From DATKRB01 sp036501425 (GTDB taxonomy: Bacteria > Actinomycetota > Acidimicrobiia > Acidimicrobiales > RAAP-2), in the NCBI GenBank assembly GCA_036501425.1, contig DASYAI010000040.1:1-64000 (forward strand): a stretch of DNA of 64,000 bases. Reading direction: 5' to 3'. A model generated the notes under the pieces. The model made no database searches, had not been told where the DNA came from, and worked only from the letters and a program-made list of their open reading frames with translations. A program made the translations under genes and the position numbers. Numbering within the stretch: position 1 is the first letter of the stretch; every line of letters starts with the position of its first letter. Of the stretch, positions 16,579 through 24,539 are shown piece after piece.

Positions 16579-17016
16579 ATGTCTGACGCCGACCAGCACG
16601 ACCACGAGATCAAGATCAAAGGGGGGTCCTTCGAGCTGAGCGACCTCGGCCACCTGCTGCCCGGCATGGCCGAGATCATGCCGCTGGTGGGTGAACGGAT
16701 CTGGAAGTGCTACTACGCAGGCAAAGCGCACAACAAGCCCTTGGCCCGCTTCCAGCTCGCCGAAGCCGTGAACCTCATGGAGAAGGGCGTGATCCTGCGT
16801 CCCAAGTACACCGAGGACATGGAGAAGTTCCTCGACGACAGCGTGGCCACGGTGCGGGCCTGCATCGAGGGGGAGGACTGGGACGGCTTCGAGGCCGCCT
16901 TCGCCAAGATGGTCGAGAGCGCCAACGCCAACCACGAGCTCTACGACAAGGGCTTCTTGAAGTGGAAGGTGCCGGACCAGCCGCCTCCCGACCTGGACCT
17001 GACCCCCAGCGAGTGA
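16579..17016 (+). CDS. Conserved-looking protein of unknown function (145 aa)
   Basis: I do not recognise the family. The product is soluble, acidic and mostly helical: an N-terminal HDHEIKIKGGSFELSDLGHLLPGMAEIMPLVGERIWKCYYAGKA stretch, then LARFQLAEAVNLMEKGVILRPKYTEDMEKFLDDSVATVRACIEGEDWDGFEAAF and a Pro/Asp tail. Coding bias is convincing, and a GATAAT box 6 nt before the ATG supports the start. The helix pattern with a conserved-looking GRI/WKCYYAGKA and the sole Cys pair (Cys44 and the Cys in VRACIEG) suggests a small four-helix protein. It stands alone, convergent with the ETF operon across a hairpin. Confidence 0.75.
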   Translation: MSDADQHDHEIKIKGGSFELSDLGHLLPGMAEIMPLVGERIWKCYYAGKAHNKPLARFQLAEAVNLMEKGVILRPKYTEDMEKFLDDSVATVRACIEGEDWDGFEAAFAKMVESANANHELYDKGFLKWKVPDQPPPDLDLTPSE

Positions 17017-17062
17017 GGCGCGGGCGTCGGTAGGCCCGGACTCCACCAGCCCGAGACCGAGG

Positions 17063-17090
17063 GACCGGATCGACCATCGTCGGTCCGGAC
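17063..17090. terminator. Bidirectional terminator hairpin
   Basis: CCGGATCGAC-CATC-GTCGGTCCGG pairs over 10 bp (one G.T) with a tetraloop between convergent genes; one more G-C pair forms outside an A/A mismatch. Confidence 0.6.
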
Positions 17091-17102
17091 CGGAGCTACC
17101 GA

Positions 17103-18797
17103 TCAGGTCTGGGCGTACTCCGGACCCGAGCCGCCCTCGGGAGGGGTCAGACGGCCGCCCTTGGCGGTGATGGCTCCGCATTGGACGCAGTTCGACGGCG
17201 AGACGTTGACGGTGACCAGGGCGTCATCGGTCTCCGGACCGATCTGGTACACCTGCGCCGGGCAGAGCTGCGTCCACATCAGCGCCACCTCGCGGGGCAC
17301 CTTGTGGGCGATGCGGATGTGGTTCGGCTGGTCGTCGCGGGTCCGGTTGGATGCCGCGAACACCGAGGAGAGCTTGTCGAAGGTGAGGGTGCCGTCGGGG
17401 GCAGGGAACTTGGCCGCCCGGTCGGTCGTCACCAGGGGCTGGCTGTCGTCACGCTCGGAGCGGACCTTGCCCAGGTTCACCCGGCCCCCTGTCACCGTCA
17501 TCGCGCTGGCCAGCGCGCCCCCGAGGAAGAAGCCCCGGCCGAAGACTTGCCGGACCTCGCGCACTTTGCGCAGGTCGCTCCAGATGAAGCTCTGGCGCAC
17601 CGCGTCGTCGTAGGCGGCGAGCGATCCGACCTCGGCATCGCCGGCGTCGCGCAGCGCGGCGAACGCCGTCTCGGCGGCGAGACGGCCCGACTCGATTGCG
17701 TAGTGGATGCCCTTCAACCGGGGAATGTTGACCATGCCGGCACCGTCCCCGCAGAGCAGCAGCCCCGGTGCGTGGAGGTGGCGAGGCAGCGAGTTGAACC
17801 CACCGCCGGGGATCGTCTTGGCGCCCCACTCGATCCGCTCGCCCCCCTCCAGCAGCGCGCTGATCTTGGGGTGGGTCTTGAGCTCCTGCAGCAGGTCGTG
17901 GACCGAGAGCGCGGCGTCCCGGTAGTCGAGGCCGACGACCATGCCGATGGTGAGCAGGTCCTCGCCCATCGGATAGACGAAGGATCCGCCGAACTCCCGG
18001 TACCGGGCACCGGTGCGCAGCGGCCAGCCCATGGTGTGGATGATGCTCCGCAGCGGCTTGGAGACCCGCCAGACCTCCTTCACGCCCAGCTCCCAGACCT
18101 GCGGCGCCTCGGGTCGCAGGTCGAAATGGTCGAGCGCGACGCCGGTTAGGTGGCCCTGGGTGCCCTCGGCCAGGATCGTCACCTTGGCGACGATGTCGGA
18201 TCCGGGCTCGAAGTTCGCCAGGGGCTGGTCGTCCGCCCCGCGCCCCTTGTCGCCGCTGCGGACGCCGACCACCCGACCATCGGACACCAACAGCCGGTTG
18301 GCGGACGTTTCGGGCAGGATCATCGCCCCGCCCTCCTCGGCCCGGTCGGCCAGCCACCGGCCCAGCTCGGAGAGCGAGAAGATGACGTTGCCGTGGTTGC
18401 GCATCGGCGGCGGCGGCGGGATCCGCAGGGCTCGTCGGGGGGTCAAGACGTACACGGCTTCCCCCGGCACGACGCCGTACCCGGGCAGGTCTTCGATCGC
18501 CTGGCCCTCGCCGAGCAACCGGCGCAGGGAGCGCGGGTTCACCACCGCCCCGCTCAGCAGGTGCGAGCCGGGCTGCTTTCCCTTCTCGAGCAGGGCCAGC
18601 GGCACCTCCCCCAACCGCTCCGCCGTTGCCGGATCCTCGGCCAGGAGCTGACCGAACCGGATCGCACAGGCGAGACCGGCTGGGCCTGCGCCCACCACCA
18701 GCGCCCCGACCTCGATGCGGACGTCGTCGGGGTCGGTGGGCTCGGCGACGAACTCAGCCGGATCGAACGGCGGTGGGAAGTCCGAGGCTCGGGTCAC
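17103..18797 (-). CDS. Electron-transfer flavoprotein:quinone oxidoreductase (ETF-QO) with one Fe-S ligand missing
   Basis: The 564-residue product passes electrons from ETF to the membrane quinone pool. The FAD-binding GAGPAGLACAIRF is near 36-48, the later FAD contact is LLLCGDGAGMVNIPRLKGIHYAIESG, and the C-terminal ferredoxin-like region holds LCPAQVY (C512) and NCVQCGAI (C537, C540). Canonical ETF-QO has four Cys (C...NCxxCxxC); here the last is Ile543. So the cluster may be [3Fe-4S], use another ligand, or be a lineage variant. The product is otherwise full length. The start overlaps the etfA stop (4 bases), so etfB-etfA-ETF-QO form one operon. It supports acyl-CoA dehydrogenases such as the one at 63659. 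Confidence 0.9.
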   Translation of the reverse strand: MTRASDFPPPFDPAEFVAEPTDPDDVRIEVGALVVGAGPAGLACAIRFGQLLAEDPATAERLGEVPLALLEKGKQPGSHLLSGAVVNPRSLRRLLGEGQAIEDLPGYGVVPGEAVYVLTPRRALRIPPPPPMRNHGNVIFSLSELGRWLADRAEEGGAMILPETSANRLLVSDGRVVGVRSGDKGRGADDQPLANFEPGSDIVAKVTILAEGTQGHLTGVALDHFDLRPEAPQVWELGVKEVWRVSKPLRSIIHTMGWPLRTGARYREFGGSFVYPMGEDLLTIGMVVGLDYRDAALSVHDLLQELKTHPKISALLEGGERIEWGAKTIPGGGFNSLPRHLHAPGLLLCGDGAGMVNIPRLKGIHYAIESGRLAAETAFAALRDAGDAEVGSLAAYDDAVRQSFIWSDLRKVREVRQVFGRGFFLGGALASAMTVTGGRVNLGKVRSERDDSQPLVTTDRAAKFPAPDGTLTFDKLSSVFAASNRTRDDQPNHIRIAHKVPREVALMWTQLCPAQVYQIGPETDDALVTVNVSPSNCVQCGAITAKGGRLTPPEGGSGPEYAQT

Positions 18798-19771
18798 GAC
18801 GCCCCCTGACGCCGCTGGCGGACCAGCTCGATGAGCTCGGGGACCACGGCGTGCACGTCACCGACCACCGCGAGGTCGCTGAACTCGAAGATCGGGGCGT
18901 TGGGGTCGCTGTTGACGGCGACGATCGTCTTGGCGTTCTGCATCCCGACCTTGTGCTGCACCGCGCCCGAGATCCCCAGGGCCACGTAGAGCTTGGGTGC
19001 CACCGTCTTGCCGGTCTGGCCCACCTGGGCCGAGTAGGGGTACCACCCGGCGTAGACGGCCGCCCGGGTGGCACCGACGACGCCACCCAGCGCGTCGGCG
19101 AGCGCTTCGGCGAGCGAGAAGTTCTCCGCTGCCCCCAGCCCCATCCCCCCGGCCACCACGACGTCGGCGTCCTCGATCGACGGACCCGCCGATTGCTGCT
19201 GCAATCGTTGCTCGACCAAGCGGGCCAGGACCGAGTGGGGCTCGGTGGCCACGGCAACCTCGTGGACCTCGGGCTCGGGCCCCTCAACGGGCACCGGCTC
19301 GAAGGACCCGGCGCGGAACAGGGCGATCTGCGGGCCACTGCGCCACCCGACCTCGACGACGATCGAGTCGCCCAGGGCCGGGCGCACCCCCACCAGCTGC
19401 CCGTCGCGCACGCTGAGATCGACCAGGTCCCAGTTGACACCTCCGTCGAGGCGGACCGCCAGGCCGGCGGCCACGTCTCCCGCCAACACCGAGTTGGCCA
19501 GCAGCACCGTGTCGAACCCGCCGGCGGCAACGATCGCCGCCAGGGCATCCACCCGTGGCTGGGGGAGTGGGTCCGCGACGTCGCCCGACTCCACCACGTA
19601 GACGCTCGACGCCCCGTAACGTCCGGCCTGGGGAACGAGTGCCTTGACGTCGGGACCGCCGACGATCGCCGCCGCCACCGGCTCGCCGAGCGTGGCCGCC
19701 TTGGACAGCACGCCCAGGGCCCCCCTGGCCAGCTCGCCCCCCCGATGCTCGAGGAACACGACGGCCTTCAC
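18794..19771 (-). CDS. etfA: Electron transfer flavoprotein alpha subunit
   Basis: The 325-residue product has the N-terminal Rossmann-like domain (MKAVVFLEHRGGEL) and the conserved C-terminal FAD domain: GGMGLGAAENFSLAEALADALGG, GATRAAVYAGW, SAQVGQTGKTVAPKLYVALGISGAVQH and NSDPNAPIFEFSDLAVVGD. It carries the FAD that takes electrons from acyl-CoA dehydrogenases and hands them to ETF-QO. Its start overlaps the etfB stop and its stop overlaps the ETF-QO start, each by 4 bases, so subunits and acceptor are co-translated. Confidence 0.96.
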   Translation of the reverse strand: MKAVVFLEHRGGELARGALGVLSKAATLGEPVAAAIVGGPDVKALVPQAGRYGASSVYVVESGDVADPLPQPRVDALAAIVAAGGFDTVLLANSVLAGDVAAGLAVRLDGGVNWDLVDLSVRDGQLVGVRPALGDSIVVEVGWRSGPQIALFRAGSFEPVPVEGPEPEVHEVAVATEPHSVLARLVEQRLQQQSAGPSIEDADVVVAGGMGLGAAENFSLAEALADALGGVVGATRAAVYAGWYPYSAQVGQTGKTVAPKLYVALGISGAVQHKVGMQNAKTIVAVNSDPNAPIFEFSDLAVVGDVHAVVPELIELVRQRRQGAS

Positions 19772-20538
19772 AGCAGGTCCCTTCCGACCAGAAACTCGAC
19801 GATCGCAGCCGGTGCCGCCTCGGCGTCCTCCAGCCGGACCGTCGAGCCCCGCGCCGCGGGCGGCACGATCCCGAGGACGACGGTGCGGGAACCCGCTTCA
19901 CCTGCCTCCTCCGGCGAGACGCCCAGATCGCCCAGCGCCAGCACGTCCATCGGCTTCTTCTTCGCCCCCATCCGCCCTCGCAGCGAGGCGTAGCGCGGCT
20001 CGTTGATCGAGTCGCTCACCCCGACGAGCGCCGGCAGGGGCGCATCGATCACGTCGTCGCCCGATTCGGATTGCCGGGTGACCCGGACCGAGCCGTCGCC
20101 GACCGCCAGCTCGGCCGCCTGGGAGACGAGGGGCCGGCGCAGCCGCTCGGCCACCGCCCCCCAGAGCAGACCGCCGGCGCCGTCGCTGCTCTGCTGGCCG
20201 AACAGGACCAGGTCGGGGGACTCTCGCTCCAGTGCCGCGGCCAGGAGCCGGCTGGTGGCCACCAGGTCCGACCCTTCGGCCAGTGGATCGGAGACCAGCA
20301 CGGCGCGATCGGCACCCAGAGCCAGCCCGGTGAGCAGCGACTCGGTCGCTCCGGGAGGTCCGAGCGAGACCAGCACCACGTCGGCCTGGCTGCTGTCCTT
20401 CAAACGGAGTGCCTCCTCCAGTGCATTGGAGTCGACCCGGTTCAGCGCGCCGTCGCCCGAACGGTCGATGCGCTTCGTGCCGGGATCGAGCCGGACGCGC
20501 CCATCGGGGACGTGCTTCACACACACGGCGATTTTCAT
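19768..20538 (-). CDS. etfB: Electron transfer flavoprotein beta subunit
   Basis: The 256-residue product begins MKIAVCVKHVPDG, the standard EtfB N-terminus. It has RVDSNALEEALRLKD, the nucleotide-binding stretch DLVLFGQQSSDGAGGLLWGAVAERLRRPLVSQA and the recognition-loop region NEPRYASLRGRMGAKKKP that docks on acyl-CoA dehydrogenases. EtfB binds AMP and pairs with EtfA. A clear GGAGG sits 4 nt before the ATG at 20538, so this is the operon's first gene. A longer in-frame reading upstream crosses the 7-bp tandem repeat and is not credible. Confidence 0.96.
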   Translation of the reverse strand: MKIAVCVKHVPDGRVRLDPGTKRIDRSGDGALNRVDSNALEEALRLKDSSQADVVLVSLGPPGATESLLTGLALGADRAVLVSDPLAEGSDLVATSRLLAAALERESPDLVLFGQQSSDGAGGLLWGAVAERLRRPLVSQAAELAVGDGSVRVTRQSESGDDVIDAPLPALVGVSDSINEPRYASLRGRMGAKKKPMDVLALGDLGVSPEEAGEAGSRTVVLGIVPPAARGSTVRLEDAEAAPAAIVEFLVGRDLL

Positions 20539-20633
20539 GGTCCTCCGATCGTAGCCATCCGGCACCGGCGCTCTCCGAGGACAGCGGGACACCCGGCGCA
20601 TCGATCGGAGTGTCGCCGCACCCTGTCGGACAC

Positions 20634-20682
20634 TTGCCGGGTGCCGGGTGCCGGGTGCCGGGTGCCGGGTGCCGGGTGCCGG
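20634..20682. repeat. 7-bp tandem repeat array (GTGCCGG)6
   Basis: Six perfect GTGCCGG units (20641-20682) follow a TTGCCGG half-copy, between divergent etfB and a methyltransferase gene. The number of units is likely to vary between strains by slippage, and they sit next to the methyltransferase promoter. Confidence 0.85.
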
Positions 20683-20695
20683 GTGAGCGGTGTGG

Positions 20696-20701
20696 CAGCA
20701 T
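20696..20701 (+). promoter_or_regulatory. Putative -10 box, leaderless methyltransferase gene
   Basis: CAGCAT ends 6 nt before the GTG at 20708. It is a weaker match than others in this window but has the same spacing. Confidence 0.35.
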
Positions 20702-20707
20702 CGCCCG

Positions 20708-21625
20708 GTGGAGGTCTCCCAGCTCTGCACGTATGCATCACTGGCCTCGCCCCCCTTGCGAGCGTGGTCCGAGCGTCTCCGACCGGTGTGGGATCCCGAC
20801 GGCACCGACCCCAAGCCCTTCGTGGCCCACCGCAAGATGTGGGAGTGGCTCTTCATCTGCCACGCGCTCGCCGAACGTTCCCGGCTCGAGCCCGGGCAGC
20901 TGGGACTGGGGTTCGGGGTGGGTCGCGAGCCCCTCGTGGCGCTGTTTGCCGCCATGGGGTGCCGGATCACGGCTACCGACCTCGATCCCCAACGCGCCCA
21001 AGCGGCAGGGTGGAGCGACGGCAAGCAGTACGCCGGCACTCTCGAGACCCTCAACGACCATCGGTTGTGCGATCCCGAGCTGTTCGCGAGCCGGGTGTCG
21101 TTCCGCCACGTCGACATGAACGCGGTCCCCGCCGACCTCACGGGTTACGACTTCACGTGGTCCTCGTGCGCGTTCGAGCACCTCGGATCGATCGACGCCG
21201 GGATCCGCTTCGTGCTGGACCAGATGCGGTGCCTGCGGCCAGGCGGCACCGCCGTGCACACCACCGAGTTCAATCTCTCCTCGAACGCCGACACGGTGAG
21301 CTCGGGGGGCACGGTGCTCTTCCGACGCCGTGACATCGACGCGTTGCTCGGACGCCTCCGTGACGCCGGCTTCGTCGTCGACGGCGACTTCACCCCCGGC
21401 GAGACTCCCGCCGACCGCCACGTCGACGTGCCACCGTTCAGCGAGACCCACCTTCGGACCACCCTGGGCGAGTACGTCACCACCTCGGTCGCGCTCGTGA
21501 TCGAAAAGCCCCAGGACTGGTCGGAGGGCTCGGGTCCAACCCACCAGCCGCGGGGCTCGATCCGCCGCGCCGGGGGTCAGCGGAGCTGGTGGCGTCCAGC
21601 CCGGCGCTCGCCGGCGCCGGGCTGA
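20708..21625 (+). CDS. SAM-dependent methyltransferase-fold protein
   Basis: The 305-residue product carries a class-I-like core: GLGFGVGREPLVALFAAMGCRITATDLDP (SAM motif I and the acidic strand-2 end, about 72-98), SSCAFEHLGSIDAGIRFVLDQMRCLRPGGTAVHTTEFNLSS (motif IV to the post-core strand) and RDIDALLGRLRDAGF. The N-terminus (TYASLASPPLRAWSERLRPVWDPD, then FVAHRKMWEWLFICHAL) resembles methyltransferases acting on sugars or lipids in biosynthetic loci. The acceptor is unknown. The Arg/Ser-rich tail after 280 may be disordered. I use the GTG at 20708 because a CAGCAT box precedes it by 6 nt; a GTG at 20690 is in frame. Confidence 0.78.
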   Translation: MEVSQLCTYASLASPPLRAWSERLRPVWDPDGTDPKPFVAHRKMWEWLFICHALAERSRLEPGQLGLGFGVGREPLVALFAAMGCRITATDLDPQRAQAAGWSDGKQYAGTLETLNDHRLCDPELFASRVSFRHVDMNAVPADLTGYDFTWSSCAFEHLGSIDAGIRFVLDQMRCLRPGGTAVHTTEFNLSSNADTVSSGGTVLFRRRDIDALLGRLRDAGFVVDGDFTPGETPADRHVDVPPFSETHLRTTLGEYVTTSVALVIEKPQDWSEGSGPTHQPRGSIRRAGGQRSWWRPARRSPAPG

Positions 21626-21718
21626 AGCGAGGTCGGCCCACCAGTCGGCCCACCAGCAACCCGGGGGACGTCGGCGGGACAGGGGGCCCGGCAGAGGGAC
21701 AGCCAGTGGACGCTCGGG

Positions 21719-21955
21719 GTGTTGGGTGGCGTCATGGACCCTGCCCTCGAATCCGCTCCGGGGCTGCCGAGCTCGACGACGGCCGAGCGCCCCCGGGCGG
21801 TGCGCCGGTTCATCGGCATCTGCGCCCAGTGCGGATCCGCCGACCAGCGGACCGAGGGCCACGCCGAAAATTGGTGTCCGAATGGGCACCGCGAGCCCCA
21901 CGTCCACGTCTGGTGCCGGTGTGGGAACGACTGGATGGTGCGATACCGGACCTGA
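21719..21955 (+). CDS. Small zinc-ribbon-like protein (78 aa), hypothetical
   Basis: The second half has an ordered Cys/His set: FIGICAQCGSADQRTEGHAENWCPNGH, then VHVWCRCGNDWMVRY. Two Cys pairs (CAQC and WCRC) plus Cys/His in WCPNGH would suit a zinc ribbon. The N-terminal 30 residues are low complexity; an ATG at 21734 would remove five of them. I see no strong ribosome site, and another frame is also open here, so coding is likely but not certain. If it is not a gene, 21626-22204 is a 579-bp non-coding stretch. It is isolated between the methyltransferase and the crotonase. Confidence 0.45.
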   Translation: MLGGVMDPALESAPGLPSSTTAERPRAVRRFIGICAQCGSADQRTEGHAENWCPNGHREPHVHVWCRCGNDWMVRYRT

Positions 21956-22134
21956 GTGAGCCCGGCTGCCGCCACGAACCACCGGCACGCAACCGTCCTG
22001 CAACCCGATCACGACCCGGGTGCGACACGATGGCCGGGACGACGGCGCTGCGGTGCACGTCCCGCGTCCAGGGCGAGAGCCCCCCAGCGGCGGGTGGACG
22101 GTGGCCTGCACCGCGCGTCGGCGTCGTCCGTGCC

Positions 22135-22210
22135 GGTCCGGACAATGCGGCCGTCACGCCGGTCCGGACAATGCGGCCGTCACGCCGGTCCGTACAATGC
22201 GGCCGTGGCC
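22135..22210. repeat. 26-bp tandem repeat, 3 copies, running into a start codon
   Basis: Copies at 22135-22160 and 22161-22186 are identical; the third (22187-22210) differs by a G-to-T change that makes the -10 box TACAAT and by a GTC-to-GTG change that makes the start codon of the crotonase gene. Confidence 0.9.
22193..22198 (+). promoter_or_regulatory. -10 box of the leaderless crotonase gene
   Basis: TACAAT ends 6 nt before the GTG at 22205. The two upstream repeat copies carry GACAAT at the same place. Confidence 0.6.
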
Positions 22211-22993
22211 TACTCGACCATCCGCTTTTCGGTAGCTGAGGGCATTGCCCGGCTCCAGCTCGATCGACCCGGGGCGGCCAACGCCATCAACGGCGCACTC
22301 GCCTCGGAGCTGTTCGACGCCGCCACCCGGTTGCGCTGGGACAACTCGGTGCGCGTCGTGCTGCTCACCGCCGCCGGCAAGGTCTTCTGCGGCGGCGGTG
22401 ACATCGGCGAGTTCGGCGCCTGGGGCGAGGACCTGCCCGAGCAGGTCGCCCGGGTGACCCACGACCTGCACGGCGCGCTCACGGCGTTCGCCGCCATGGA
22501 TGCTCCCCTGGTTGCCGCCGTCGGAGGCTCGGCCGGGGGCGCCGGCCTCAGCCTCGTGGCCGCGGCCGACCTCGTGGTGGCGTCCACCCGGGCAAAGTTC
22601 ACCATGGCCTACACCGGGGTCGGGCTCACCCCCGACGCCGGCTCCAGCTTCTACCTGGCCCGAGCCGTCGGGCTCCGGCGAGCCACGGAGCTGGTCCTGA
22701 CCAATCGGGTGCTCAGCGCGTCCGAGGCCGAGGCGTGGGGCCTGGTCAACCGGGTCGTCGACGAGGACGCCCTCGAGTCGACCTGCGAGGAGCTGGTCGC
22801 TTCGCTCGCGTCGGGACCCACGAGGGCGTACGGCGCGGCGCGGCGGGTGCTGGCCCGGGGGGCATCCTCGGACCTGGCGGCCGCCCTGGCTCTCGAGTCG
22901 GAGACCATCGCCGCTACCGCGTCGACGACCGACGCCCGCGAGGGGGTCAGCGCGTTCGTCCAACGCCGCCCGCCGCGGTTCGAGGGTCGCTGA
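22205..22993 (+). CDS. Enoyl-CoA hydratase/isomerase family protein
   Basis: The 262-residue product shows the crotonase core: RLQLDRPGAANAIN, the oxyanion-hole segment FCGGGDI (61-67), VGGSAGGAGLSLVAAADLVVAS and FTMAYTGVGLTPDAGSSFYLARAVGL, with Asp in TPDAGSS in the isomerase/hydratase acid position. The first hydratase Glu is again not obvious (Tyr/Thr region). It probably acts in beta-oxidation of fatty or aromatic acyl-CoA. The start is a GTG in the third copy of a 26-bp repeat, with TACAAT 6 nt before it and no ribosome site, so translation from a leaderless mRNA is expected. Confidence 0.88.
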   Translation: MAYSTIRFSVAEGIARLQLDRPGAANAINGALASELFDAATRLRWDNSVRVVLLTAAGKVFCGGGDIGEFGAWGEDLPEQVARVTHDLHGALTAFAAMDAPLVAAVGGSAGGAGLSLVAAADLVVASTRAKFTMAYTGVGLTPDAGSSFYLARAVGLRRATELVLTNRVLSASEAEAWGLVNRVVDEDALESTCEELVASLASGPTRAYGAARRVLARGASSDLAAALALESETIAATASTTDAREGVSAFVQRRPPRFEGR

Positions 22994-23146
22994 GCGCTGC
23001 CCTGGCCGGCCCCCTCCCCGTTGCAGCTTGACGGGGGGGAGCCGGATCGTGGACACTTCCTCGATCCGCATATGGGGTGTTCACCAGGTGCGTTGGGCCG
23101 CGCGGACAGCACACGACGTTGCCCCCGCCGAGGAGGTTCGGGCCGG

Positions 23147-23437
23147 ATGAGCCAGCAGCACTGGGCACCCATCGTCGCTTCCTCGGACCAGAGCGAAGTG
23201 GAGCTCCGCTACACGACCATCCTGCACAGCCTCAAGGCCCTGCTGCCGGGACACGCCGCGTTGATCGACGAGCTCGACGCCAGCGTGAGCGAGCTGCTCG
23301 CCGAGGCCGACGACCGTGCCCGGATCCCGGCGGCGGTCCAAGATGCGCCGGGCGCCGTCGCCGCGGCCCAGCCGGCGACCGGCCGACCCACTCCGGCGGC
23401 CACCCGCCCGCGGACCCGCCGGGGCGGCCACCGCTGA
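23147..23437 (+). CDS. Small hypothetical protein (96 aa)
   Basis: I do not recognise the family. The first 60 residues are a plausible helical domain (EVELRYTTILHSLKALLPGHAALIDELDASVSELLAEADDRARIPAAV), and the last 35 are Ala/Pro/Arg-rich and probably disordered, ending in RTRRGGHR. GAGGAGG lies about 11 nt before the ATG at 23147. The gene is convergent with the LLM oxidoreductase at 23502, with repeated CCCAGCCGACGGG units (23449-23498) between them. Moderate coding support only. Confidence 0.5.
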   Translation: MSQQHWAPIVASSDQSEVELRYTTILHSLKALLPGHAALIDELDASVSELLAEADDRARIPAAVQDAPGAVAAAQPATGRPTPAATRPRTRRGGHR

Positions 23438-23501
23438 GCGCCGCCGTCCCAGCCGCCGGGTCCCAGGCCCAGCCGACGGGCGCAAACACCCAGCCGACGG
23501 G

Positions 23502-24362
23502 CTAGAGCAGACCGGCCAGCTCTCGCCACTCTTTGAGCGGCGCCTCGTTCCCCGTACCCACCACCTGCAGGCAGACGTGGTCGGCCCCGGCGTCGAGATG
23601 GGCGCGCACCCGATCGGCGATGACCGAGCGTTCGCCCCAGACGACCAGGTCGTCGAGCAGCCGATCGCTCCCCTCACCCGACACGTCGGCATCGCCGTAG
23701 CCGATCCGCCGCAGGTTGCCTACATAGTTGGGGAGGCGCAGGTAGGGAGCCAGCGCGTCGCGGGCCCGGGCCCGGGCGTCGACCGGATCGGTGCCCAGCA
23801 GGACCTTCTGCTCGGGCGCGAGCAGGGGACCCGGGCCGAGCACGCCGCGGGCAAAGGCGGTGTGGGCAGGGTTCACCAGGTACGGGTGGGCGCCGGCCGA
23901 CCGGGCGGCCGCCCGCTCGAGCATCTTGGGCCCGAGCGCGGCCAGCACCCGCTCCGCCGAGGGTACCGGGGGATCGGCGCCATCGAGGGCATCGAGGTAG
24001 TCGTCCATCGCCGCCAGGGGCGAGCGGTACTTTCCCGGAAGCCGTGTGTCGACCAGCGGACGGTGGCTCACCCCCAGGCCCAGCACGAACCTGCCTCCCG
24101 ACTGGTCGTTCAGCCGCCGGTGCGCCGATGCGACCTCGGCCGGCTCGTGCATCCAGAGGTTCACGATGCCGGTCGCCACGACCAGGCGTCGGGTCGCCCC
24201 GAGGCAGTTGGCCACGCTGTCGAAGATCGCCCCGCCGGCCCCGCCGGGGATCCACAGGGTCCCGAAGCCCAGCGCCTCGACCTCGGCCGCCGCGGCACGC
24301 ACCGCCGCCTCGTCCCTCGATCGGAAGAACCCGCTCCAGATCCCGACCCGGCCCAACTCCAT
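23502..24362 (-). CDS. LLM-class F420-dependent oxidoreductase
   Basis: The 286-residue product is a luciferase-like monooxygenase-fold protein: MELGRVGIWSGFF, EVEALGFGTLWIPGG, VVATGIVNLWMHEPAEVASAHRRLNDQSGGRFVLGLGVSH and a C-terminal ERSVIADRVRAHLDAGADHVCLQVVG. The GLGVSHRPLV stretch and the SGGRFVLGLG motif fit the actinobacterial F420-linked subfamily. It probably transfers hydride between F420 and an unknown substrate in the cytosol. GAGGAGGGGCC precedes the ATG at 24362. It diverges from the DUF3151-HAD operon. Confidence 0.87.
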   Translation of the reverse strand: MELGRVGIWSGFFRSRDEAAVRAAAAEVEALGFGTLWIPGGAGGAIFDSVANCLGATRRLVVATGIVNLWMHEPAEVASAHRRLNDQSGGRFVLGLGVSHRPLVDTRLPGKYRSPLAAMDDYLDALDGADPPVPSAERVLAALGPKMLERAAARSAGAHPYLVNPAHTAFARGVLGPGPLLAPEQKVLLGTDPVDARARARDALAPYLRLPNYVGNLRRIGYGDADVSGEGSDRLLDDLVVWGERSVIADRVRAHLDAGADHVCLQVVGTGNEAPLKEWRELAGLL

Positions 24363-24526
24363 GGCCCCTCCTCGTCGCTGCCGGCCCCGGGCTCCAGCCG
24401 ATCCGCCGGAGCCGCCCGGGCTCGGAGACCAGCATAAGTGCCGCCCCTGTCATCGTTCGGGAAGGGGGTGCACCGGCGCGGCCGGCGGTCATCGCCCGGC
24501 CGGCAGAGGCGACCCGCGGCACGCCC

Positions 24527-24532
24527 TAATGT
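24527..24532 (+). promoter_or_regulatory. -10 box of the leaderless DUF3151 gene
   Basis: TAATGT ends 7 nt before the GTG at 24540. Confidence 0.5.
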
Positions 24533-24539
24533 GCAGCTC

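Noticed and set aside
20634..20682. CRISPR or origin iterons in the GTGCCGG array
   Set aside because: Units are 7 bp, contiguous and without spacers, and no replication gene is near.
22135..22210. CRISPR-like array
   Set aside because: The units are contiguous with no spacers and only three copies; it is a tandem repeat.
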